Assembly (NCBI GenBank): GCA_002336805.1
Contig: DDEZ01000012.1
Location: forward strand, 631,594-695,593
DNA from: Bacteroidetes bacterium UBA1941
GTDB taxonomy: Bacteria; Bacteroidota; Bacteroidia; Chitinophagales; LD1
DNA length: 64,000 nucleotides
Reading direction: 5' to 3'
Shown here: positions 40,445-47,576 of the stretch, piece after piece
Numbering within the stretch: the stretch's first letter is position 1
Layout: every line of letters begins with the position of its first letter
Position numbers and translations under genes: made by a program
The notes under the pieces: model-generated
What the model saw: only the letters and a program-made list of their open reading frames with translations
Told to the model about the DNA's origin: nothing
Databases searched by the model: none

Positions 40445-40969
40445 CTACCATTTCGTGACATACAGTATAAGAGTGTTTTTACCCTTTCTGCGAAGTATGT
40501 TAAGCGATATTTGAACATCATTGTACTTATTGCTTAAATAGAGAATATTGAAATCGAGATCCTGTTTTTCAAGTTTTCTCCATAGCACTGTACCCAAACA
40601 ATTCTGTATATAATCCGCTAGTTGCTGACCGTATTTCCGTAGCTCTAATGAGTCAGTTACTTCGATTGGCCCTACATTACTATGGTAGCTCCAAATACCG
40701 CCTTCCATACTAATCTCCGCATCTTTTTCGTTCAAAAAATTGACATTTGATGTGTAAAATTTACGAGGGCCGGGATGAATTGGACGATATATGTGGTTAT
40801 TCTTCAGTTGACCTATTAAACTAGAATGCGAGTCGTAATTTCCCCTTTCTTTTAAAACAAAATCATTTAGACTTTTCAAGGGCAAGCATATGTTTGTATC
40901 AGTCATTTCTTGGGACCGACAATATGATGCGACCGAAAGAAAAATCAATGCTAAAAACCTTCCGTGCAT
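40445..40969 (-). CDS. Hypothetical secreted protein, AT-rich
   Basis: The 174-residue protein has a signal peptide (MHGRFLALIFLSVASYCRSQ) and a soluble part with no recognised domain. The coding sequence is visibly richer in A and T, with different codon preference (AAA, TTT, ATT endings) from the flanking genes. This points to recent acquisition. It is the second gene of a pair, 1 bp after the gene at 40971-41450. Confidence 0.65.
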   Translation of the reverse strand: MHGRFLALIFLSVASYCRSQEMTDTNICLPLKSLNDFVLKERGNYDSHSSLIGQLKNNHIYRPIHPGPRKFYTSNVNFLNEKDAEISMEGGIWSYHSNVGPIEVTDSLELRKYGQQLADYIQNCLGTVLWRKLEKQDLDFNILYLSNKYNDVQISLNILRRKGKNTLILYVTKW

Positions 40970-40970
40970 C

Positions 40971-41450
40971 CTATTGCTTTTCTGCCTTAATCAAATCAAA
41001 TACGTTGAATTCTCCATTACCATAAACTTGGCCTAACTTTCCTGTGTAGATATACGGCTTACCATTCTTTTTAGACTCATATTTCCCTGTAAAAATGAGA
41101 GAATCGAATCGCCTCTTATCGGGTGATTCGAATTTAGTACCACAACCAATTTTAGTTGTTTTCAATTCAGATATCTGAATTTTAGGATTATCCAGCTTCT
41201 CTAGTCTGAAGTAAGCTACATGCAAACATTTGTCTGCAGGATCAGTACCTATGACCCAAACAATCTTAACTGGAACTTGGATATCCTTGAAACCAATGAG
41301 CGTATCTATTACAAGCGTGTCTTTAGTGAGTACCCATTCTTTATGATCTTTTGAAAAGTCTTTAGAGTAGACAGTCTGCCATTTAGTAGTTTGGGCATTT
41401 CCATAAGAATACAATACTGAGCAAAGTAGAATTGTTAAGATTTTTTTCAT
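40971..41450 (-). CDS. Hypothetical secreted protein, AT-rich
   Basis: The 159-residue protein has a signal peptide (MKKILTILLCSVLYSYGNAQ) and a beta-rich domain (WQTVYSKDFSKDHKEWVL..., IFTGKYESKKNGKPYIYTGKL shortened). No family is known to me. It shares the AT-rich composition of the gene 1 bp downstream, with which it should be co-transcribed. The pair may be a small acquired unit of unknown role. Confidence 0.65.
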   Translation of the reverse strand: MKKILTILLCSVLYSYGNAQTTKWQTVYSKDFSKDHKEWVLTKDTLVIDTLIGFKDIQVPVKIVWVIGTDPADKCLHVAYFRLEKLDNPKIQISELKTTKIGCGTKFESPDKRRFDSLIFTGKYESKKNGKPYIYTGKLGQVYGNGEFNVFDLIKAEKQ

Positions 41451-41533
41451 TTGTTTTTTTTCAAATTTATGATGTAATAATGAAAATTCCTATACCCAAA
41501 AAAGGGTATGATGAAGCTCAAATGCTCATAGTG

Positions 41534-42019
41534 CTAATCTATATTGAACGCCCACTCCATAGGCTGCATTTGTGTCACCTCTGCACTTGGCACACCGAAA
41601 TCCTCAACTACAGTTCCCTTAATGACATAGCATCCTCTCCCTAAAAATGGATATCGCTCTATAGACTGAGTGAAGTGTACAGTATCAAAAAGATCACCGT
41701 ATTCATCAATGAAGTTGCCGAAATACATCTTATCTCCGTTGATTGTATGTGGAAAGTATTTTACCGTATATACCCGAGAACCGTCGTAATGATGTGATAA
41801 TATAGACCCGTCGGATGCTGACTTTCCTGTTGGCTTTAACATTCTATCCGCACACTCAGATATAGAGAAGGAAATCCTCGCATCTAATTTGGTAGGAGTA
41901 TTCAAAATGCTCTCTACTTCGTTTGGTGACCAAATGCATAGTGTACTTGCAAATGCGATACTGGCATTTGTTGAAAGTAGCGAGGGTGGGACACTTGTAG
42001 ACTTACGCAGATTTCTCAT
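41534..42019 (-). pseudogene. Fragment resembling the C-terminal OB-fold end of DNA polymerase III alpha (DnaE-type)
   Basis: An open frame of about 161 residues (ATG at 42019; an in-frame start at 42070 lies inside a dispersed repeat). Its last 80 residues, with GDKMYFGNFIDEYGDLFDTVHF, RYPFLGRGCYVIKGTVVEDF and a final EVTQMQPM, look like the C-terminal OB domain of bacterial replicative or error-prone DnaE polymerases (typically MYFGTFIDxEGxxFDTxHF, GGGCYLLxGKV). No polymerase core is present, and the upstream part does not resemble DnaE. It is therefore most likely a remnant left by rearrangement, although expression as a small protein is possible. Confidence 0.55.
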
Positions 42020-42246
42020 TGAAAAACCTTTTCGAGACGCCTTTTCACCTGCGGTTGGTGTTATCACCATACCGCACGTTAGGCGCTAGAGTTGTGGTCG
42101 GTGATAACACGCGACCACAGATGGCACTATTTGGGAGAAACTAACAACTTTTCAAGTTGAAGATTGCTTCGAGAAATACCGCTGATTATTTTTTACGGGA
42201 ATTTCTCCCTGCCTACCGGCAGGCAGGTCGCAAAGGTTGGTTTTTT
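42008..42246. repeat. Dispersed repeat, copy A (with nested 20-bp insertion)
   Basis: The copy begins CAGATTTCTC, then holds GCGGTTGGTGTTATCACC, GTGGTCGGTGATAACAC, GCGACCAC, AAGATTGCTTCGAGAAAT, GAATTTCTC and TCGCAAAGGTTGG. It matches copy B (43035-43233) in order. It differs by carrying the palindromic 20-mer at 42208-42227 between TTTCTC and TCGCAAAGG. It contains no gene. Confidence 0.75.
42208..42227. repeat. Palindromic 20-bp insert CCTGCCTACCGGCAGGCAGG
   Basis: The insert is placed precisely in repeat copy A; copies B and C join TTTCTC directly to TCGCAAAGG. From memory this 20-mer is a recurrent intergenic sequence in Bacteroidota genomes. Confidence 0.7.
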
Positions 42247-42294
42247 GATTTATGCTTTAGTTGATGTTCAGCGAGGCATCGACAACAAAGATGC

Positions 42295-42939
42295 TCACTC
42301 CCGCACAAAGCGTCGGACTATGCTGCCCTCTTTGGTCTGGAGTCGCAGCACATATACACCAGGGGCCAGGCTGGATACGTCTATCTCTCTGCCGGTTTGG
42401 GGGAGGTGGTAGGTGCGGCCATTCAAGTCCTGTACGGTGAGTTGTGCATCATCTATCTGATGTGACAGGAATAGCTGGCCGGAGGTGGGGTTTGGGGTAA
42501 GGATGAAGTCGGTTTGTGGGATGGTATGCAGTCCTGTGGGCTCGGTGACGGTGAAAGAAAACCGGATGCTATCGCGGATGCCGTATTGTGAGCAGTCTGT
42601 ATCCAAAGAATCATACTGAACATGGGAGTAGATAACCCCAGTATACGCTCCGGCCGAAAATCTTCCTAAGGCTGTATACTGCGTGGCATTTCTGCCTACC
42701 GCTATACCACCTGCATGATTATAGCACTGGCTAATTGTAAAAAAGCTGTCGCTGACAGTGACATCGCTGTAGTACAAATGCATGGACTGATAAACCAGCG
42801 TCAATGAGTCTACCAGTATAATAGAATCTTGTGTGGTAGGATTAGAAGGGATGACCCAATATGTATAGAAGTATTGCGCCCTGACCACAATGCCTGCCAA
42901 TAAAAAAATGCACATTAAAATCAATTGTCTGACTTGCAT
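42295..42939 (-). CDS. Small secreted T9SS type A cargo protein
   Basis: The 214-residue protein has a signal peptide (MQVRQLILMCIFLLAGIVVRAQ), a beta-rich domain of about 110 residues without a recognised family (contains SISLTLVYQ-like strands and two Cys), and a C-terminal sorting domain (FILTPNPTSGQLFLS ... DLNGRTYHLP ... LAPGVYVLRLQTKEGSIVRRFV). It is predicted to be exported and anchored by T9SS. It sits between copies A and B of the dispersed repeat, like a cassette. Confidence 0.8.
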   Translation of the reverse strand: MQVRQLILMCIFLLAGIVVRAQYFYTYWVIPSNPTTQDSIILVDSLTLVYQSMHLYYSDVTVSDSFFTISQCYNHAGGIAVGRNATQYTALGRFSAGAYTGVIYSHVQYDSLDTDCSQYGIRDSIRFSFTVTEPTGLHTIPQTDFILTPNPTSGQLFLSHQIDDAQLTVQDLNGRTYHLPQTGREIDVSSLAPGVYVLRLQTKEGSIVRRFVRE

Positions 42940-43034
42940 GTTACCCGTAGAAACTTAGGTTATTCTTCGTTCCATTTTCATCCAAGATAAGGTGACCGAA
43001 GCGAATTGTATGAAATAGAGTGACATATTACTGT

Positions 43035-43233
43035 CAGATTTCTCCTGAGGTGTTCCACTTGCGGTTGGTGTTATCACCAATCCGCACGCTTGGCGCTTGA
43101 CTCGTGGTCGGTGGTAACACGACCACAGGCGGCGTTCTAATGGAGAAATAACAATCCTTTAAGCGGAAGATTGCTTCGAGAAATGGCATCTTCTATTTTT
43201 CAAGTTGAATTTCTCTCGCAAAGGTTGGCTTTT
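43035..43233. repeat. Dispersed repeat, copy B
   Basis: The second full copy starts CAGATTTCTC and holds GCGGTTGGTGTTATCACC, GTGGTCGGTGGTAACAC and the GATTGCTTCGAGAAATGGC ... GAATTTCTCTCGCAAAGG block. The CGAGAAAT/ATTTCTCTCG arms can form a stem. It lies in the 655-bp gene-free stretch 42940-43594. Confidence 0.75.
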
Positions 43234-43235
43234 TA

Positions 43236-43370
43236 TGATGCCGTGTGGCGAGCGTCAGGGATCGCAGCGGATAGCCCGGAGGGAGCGATAGCGACTGAGG
43301 ACTAGGAGTGTAGAGCCCGACCGGACGCCCGGAGTGCCGGCCCCTAAATCACCTAAAGGGGACTTTAACA
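43236..43370. repeat. GC-rich intergenic element ending in CCCCTAAA...AAAGGGGACTTTAA
   Basis: A GC-rich stretch between repeat copies B and C runs from GTGTGGCGAGCGTCAGGG through GATAGCCCGGAGGGAGCG to GGCCCCTAAATCACC and TAAAGGGGACTTTAA. A second copy of the last part stands after the ABC-F gene (about 45532-45561). No open frame is supported. Confidence 0.6.
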
Positions 43371-43450
43371 GCCATTTAAGTGGAAGATTGCTTCGAGAAA
43401 TGGCGCTAATATATTTTAAGCTGAATTTCTCTCGCAAAGGTTAGTTTTTA
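43367..43450. repeat. Dispersed repeat, partial copy C
   Basis: Only the right-hand block is present: TTTAAGTGGAAGATTGCTTC, GAGAAATGGC, then GAATTTCTCTCGCAAAGG and TTAGTTTTT. It is collinear with copy B. The last 140 bp before the ABC-F gene show no further structure. Confidence 0.7.
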
Positions 43451-43594
43451 TGGCTGACGCCAGTTAGAATTGATAATCTTTTAACCTTTTCAAATGACCT
43501 GTCAATGTCGTATCTTCGCGGCGCTAAATGGTGCGGGGATTGGGTTTGGGTGTTTTATGACCAGGCTCACGCGCACTGATAACTACTACATACG

Positions 43595-45532
43595 ATGATA
43601 GCTGTTTCTAATATAGAGCTCCACTTTTCGGGGCGGGTGATGTTTGACAAGGTGTCTTTTCTGATCAATACGACGGACAAGATAGGACTGGTGGGCCGCA
43701 ATGGTGCGGGCAAGTCTACGCTGCTCAAAGTGCTGAAGGGTATACAGCAGATAGACGGCGGCGATATCATGTACCCCAAGGGGACGATCATAGGCTACCT
43801 GCCGCAGGACCTGGATACGACCTCGCAGCTGACGGTGATAGAGGAGGCCAAGAGGGCCTTTGAGCATGTGCTGGAGATGATGGAGCGCAAGGACAAGATC
43901 GTGCATGAGCTGGAGACGCGCACGGACTATGAGACTGACAGCTACATGGACCTGATCAATGAGATGCAGGAGGTGGAGCACCAGATAGAGATACACGATG
44001 GCTATAGCGTGGAGGAGCAGACGGAGCGCGTACTAAAGGGCCTGGGCTTTGAACCGTCAGATTTTGTGAAGAAGGTAAAGGAGTTCTCCGGAGGCTGGCA
44101 GATGCGTATCGAGCTGGCGAAGATCCTGCTGCAAAAGCCTGACCTGGTGCTGCTGGATGAGCCTACCAACCACTTGGATATCGAGTCGGTACTCTGGCTG
44201 GAGAAGTTCCTGAAGGACTACCCGGGCGCTATCGTGATGGTGAGCCACGACAGGTCCTTTCTGGATAATATCACTAACCGTACGATAGAGGTGGTATCTG
44301 GCGATATAGAAGACTATAACTCGCCGTACACGAAATATACTGAGCTGCGCAAGGAGCGCCGCGAGCAGGTGATCAATGCACAGAAGAACCAGCAACGCGA
44401 CATAGCGCAGATAGAGCGAAACATAGACCGCTTCCGTGCAAAGGCGAGCAAGGCGACATTTGCCCAATCTCTGATCAAGAAGCTGGACAAGATGGAGATC
44501 ATAGAGGTGGAGGAAGAAAACATGGCGTCTATGAACCTGCGCTTCCCTCCTGCCAAGCCATCTGGCAAGGTGGTACTGACCGCCAAGGGTATGACGAAGA
44601 CCTACGGCCCGAAGAAGGTAATAGACAACCAGTCTGTAGAGATAGACCGCGGAGATAAGATAGCCTTCATAGGCAAGAACGGTATGGGTAAGACGACCTT
44701 TAGCCGGATGCTGGTGGGCGATGTGCCGTATGACTCGGGCGAGGTAGAGCTGGGCTACAATGTAACCGTGGGCTACTATGCACAGCACGCGGCAGAGACG
44801 ATAGATGGCAATGATACAGTGCTGGAGGTAGTAGACCGCGTAGCGGTGGGCGAGATCCGTACAAAGCTGCGCGACCTGCTGGGTTGCTTCCTATTTAAGG
44901 GAGATGATGTTTTCAAGAAAGTGAAGGTGCTGTCTGGTGGTGAGAAATCCCGCCTCGCGCTGTGCCGCATGATCCTGGAGCCGCGGAACTTCCTCGTGAT
45001 GGATGAGCCTACGAACCACCTGGATATGCTCTCTAAGGAGATCCTGCAAAACGCACTAAAGAACTATGAGGGCACAGTAGTGGTCGTATCTCACGATCGT
45101 GACTTCCTGAGTGGTCTGACGAATAAGATATTTGAGTTTACCAAAGATGGTATCAAGGTGCACCTGGATGATATCAATGCCTTTCTGGAGAAGAAGAACC
45201 TGGAGGATATGCGCGCGCTGGAGGCTGAGAAGGATGCCAAGTCTAAGGCTAAAAATGCACCTGCTGCGCCTGCGGCAAAAGCAAAGGATACCAGCGTAGA
45301 CAACTCTAAAGAGATCAACCGCGTGAAGAAGGCTATAGGCATAGCCGAGCAGAATATAGAGAAGCTGGAGAAAGAAATACAACTGATAGATGACCAGCTG
45401 AAGATACCTGATCACTACTCTAAGCTGACGGCTGATCCTAATTTCTTCACCAAGTATGACGGGCTGAAGAAGCAGCTGGATGCGGAGATGAAGAAGTGGG
45501 AGGAACTGGGGGCTGAGCTGGATTCGCTCTAG
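43595..45532 (+). CDS. ABC-F family ATPase (Uup/YdiF-like)
   Basis: The 645-residue protein has two ATP-binding cassettes. The first has Walker A GRNGAGKST (34-42), signature FSGGW and LLDEPTNHLD; the second has GKNGMGKTT, LSGGEKSRLAL and MDEPTNHLD. An interdomain linker of the P-site motif type follows the first cassette, and a C-terminal charged coiled coil (about 560-645) follows an Ala-rich hinge. There are no membrane segments, as expected for ABC-F proteins, which act on the ribosome in translation or resolve stalled complexes. No antibiotic-resistance context is seen. Confidence 0.95.
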   Translation: MIAVSNIELHFSGRVMFDKVSFLINTTDKIGLVGRNGAGKSTLLKVLKGIQQIDGGDIMYPKGTIIGYLPQDLDTTSQLTVIEEAKRAFEHVLEMMERKDKIVHELETRTDYETDSYMDLINEMQEVEHQIEIHDGYSVEEQTERVLKGLGFEPSDFVKKVKEFSGGWQMRIELAKILLQKPDLVLLDEPTNHLDIESVLWLEKFLKDYPGAIVMVSHDRSFLDNITNRTIEVVSGDIEDYNSPYTKYTELRKERREQVINAQKNQQRDIAQIERNIDRFRAKASKATFAQSLIKKLDKMEIIEVEEENMASMNLRFPPAKPSGKVVLTAKGMTKTYGPKKVIDNQSVEIDRGDKIAFIGKNGMGKTTFSRMLVGDVPYDSGEVELGYNVTVGYYAQHAAETIDGNDTVLEVVDRVAVGEIRTKLRDLLGCFLFKGDDVFKKVKVLSGGEKSRLALCRMILEPRNFLVMDEPTNHLDMLSKEILQNALKNYEGTVVVVSHDRDFLSGLTNKIFEFTKDGIKVHLDDINAFLEKKNLEDMRALEAEKDAKSKAKNAPAAPAAKAKDTSVDNSKEINRVKKAIGIAEQNIEKLEKEIQLIDDQLKIPDHYSKLTADPNFFTKYDGLKKQLDAEMKKWEELGAELDSL

Positions 45533-45650
45533 GCCCCTACACCACCGAAGGGGACTTTAATACAAGCTGCGTGGTTGTCTTTCACGTGGAGGTGCATCAT
45601 TTTGTTTATTATGTTTTTTGTCGTGAAGCCGCAAAATATTGCGGCTCTAC
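45532..45650. repeat. Intergenic repeat remnants after the ABC-F gene
   Basis: The copy of CCCCTA...AAGGGGACTTTAAT (45532-45561) is followed by a hairpin AGCCGCAA-aata-TTGCGGCT (45627-45646) continued by CTAC, similar in form to the GTAG...CTAC palindromes at 39.5 kb. The hairpin may help to end transcription. Confidence 0.5.
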
Positions 45651-45724
45651 GGAGGCAATAAAAAAATACCGGTTTCTAACTCGTTAAAAACGTTTTTATT
45701 TACTGCTCTATAAAATTAATACCA

Positions 45725-47338
45725 ATGAAACGACAGGTTCTAACACTGGCTGCGATATGCAGTATTTCTTCTCTTATTGCGCAGCATGCTACGATCGCTT
45801 TTAGTACCCGCACTAACTGCGATGACAAAGCAACACATGAGTTATTCTCTTTTGGCGATGGCTCTGCAAAGTATCTTTGCTTTGAGCAAGACAAAATGGA
45901 CAACATGAAGGTGGCAAGCTATGATAAGACCTTTAAGAAAACAGAAAAAACGATCAAGGTCGGAGCTTGGGGCGATGGAGATATCTATAACAACGGACCA
46001 GTGATGACACGCAATCATGCATACCATTTTGCGGCGGCCATGCCTAAAAAGAAAGACTGCGTTCTATCTTGTCTGCCTATCACTCCCAGCTTTGGCACGG
46101 CAGATGTGACACCGCAAAAGGTAGTCACTGTACCATCTATCATGGGTCCGCATGAGTATTCAACCCGGGGTCGGCAGGGAGGCTTTTGGAACTTTGCAGT
46201 GTCTGCTGACTCTACTAAGATACTGGGGAAGTGCGAACTACTGAATACAGACCGCGGACCAGATGCAGGTGTGAGCATCTATGTATGGAGCGAAGACCTC
46301 AAACTATTATGGAACAAGGACTTTGTACTGCCGCGCAAGAGGCTGCGACTGGAGGATGTAAAATACTTCCTGAGCAATGATGGCTCTGATGCATATATGC
46401 TCTACAAATTCTGGGATGACTACAATCATCCTGAATCCAAACCGGGCTATCATTACGAGCTGGCTAAATTCAGCAAAGGTGCCAGCGCCCCTGTAGTAGC
46501 AAGCTTGGATTTTAAGAGCTTGTTTTACAGCGATGTGACGGCGGCAATGGATCCAGAGGGCACGCTGGTGGTAGCGGCGATAGGGCAAGAGTCATACGAT
46601 GATAATACTGCAGCGGGATGTGTACTGCTAAAGATGTCTGCTGGCGGAAAGATAGAGCCGTATCATAAAGGCATCTATAACTTATCACATGAAGAGCTAG
46701 CGAAGTTGGCAAAAATGAAGGCTGACCGGAAGCAAAGTGGAGTAGATGCTAATTCAAAATATGAACAACGTAGCCCCTCTCTGCGCCTGATAGGGATGAA
46801 TTTTGATACGGATGGCTCACTGCAGGCCTATGTCACGCCGGAGTATTTCTCCATGGGTGCCATGCCTGATGCTCATGGTTACCCTTCAGGAAATCGTTTC
46901 GCAGACCATATTTATACGTTTTACATCAGCACGTCAGGCAGCCTGACAAAGACAGCAAAAACACCACGGCTATCCAGCTCATGGGGGGCGCTGACTACTA
47001 CCGGCCCAGATGGATCAGTGTATTTCTACGTGTATGAAAACCCAGCTAATGCTACGCGTGACCTGACCAAAGACGAACCCCTGTATGTAGATTACAAGAA
47101 ATTTGAAAACAACGGGTATGATCTGATACGTCTCAAACCTGACGGCACATCTCAAAGGGTCAAACTCCTGCCGTACGACATTATACCTGCTGATAAAGGC
47201 AAATTCAGATATAGTCTTTCTGCTTTGAGATTTATCAGTGCCGATGAATGCATTGGCACTTTTACAGATTATAAGATAGGCCAATCCAGCAACGAAGATG
47301 GTAGCAGCGTTTTCTTCCGTGCCAAGCTAAGCTGGTAG
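45725..47338 (+). CDS. Secreted protein of unknown function, possibly a beta-propeller
   Basis: The 537-residue protein has a signal peptide (MKRQVLTLAAICSISSLIAQ). The mature part has repeated blade-like strands (NFAVSADSTKILGKCEL, YELAKFSKGASAPVVASLDF, IGMNFDTDGSLQAYVTPEYF, GSVYFYVYENP, ECIGTFTDYKIG), which suggests a propeller-like fold. No catalytic motif, sorting domain or lipobox is seen. The neighbours give no functional link. I do not recognise the family. Confidence 0.75.
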   Translation: MKRQVLTLAAICSISSLIAQHATIAFSTRTNCDDKATHELFSFGDGSAKYLCFEQDKMDNMKVASYDKTFKKTEKTIKVGAWGDGDIYNNGPVMTRNHAYHFAAAMPKKKDCVLSCLPITPSFGTADVTPQKVVTVPSIMGPHEYSTRGRQGGFWNFAVSADSTKILGKCELLNTDRGPDAGVSIYVWSEDLKLLWNKDFVLPRKRLRLEDVKYFLSNDGSDAYMLYKFWDDYNHPESKPGYHYELAKFSKGASAPVVASLDFKSLFYSDVTAAMDPEGTLVVAAIGQESYDDNTAAGCVLLKMSAGGKIEPYHKGIYNLSHEELAKLAKMKADRKQSGVDANSKYEQRSPSLRLIGMNFDTDGSLQAYVTPEYFSMGAMPDAHGYPSGNRFADHIYTFYISTSGSLTKTAKTPRLSSSWGALTTTGPDGSVYFYVYENPANATRDLTKDEPLYVDYKKFENNGYDLIRLKPDGTSQRVKLLPYDIIPADKGKFRYSLSALRFISADECIGTFTDYKIGQSSNEDGSSVFFRAKLSW

Positions 47339-47576
47339 AAGGCGATAAGCTGCGCAAAGAAGCCCAACCTGTAAATATTTTGGCTAAAGCTGGTTACTCT
47401 TTGCTGGCTATCTCAAGCCTGAAGGCTATGGCAACTGGGATGCGTTTATTTTCTGGTAAAAACGCAACTAAAATCGCCTTTAGAGCGTTTTCAGGTGAAA
47501 CTTTGACATTTTCATCCATAAAAGCGACCATAAAAAGCCGAAACAAAAGCGGTTATTTGCATCTTCGAATCCACCC

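Noticed and set aside
42045..42120. Repeat block with GTTATCACC and GTGGTCG arms as a tRNA or riboswitch
   Set aside because: The same block recurs in copy B away from any common gene context, and no conserved tRNA or riboswitch core is seen. A dispersed repeat explains it better.
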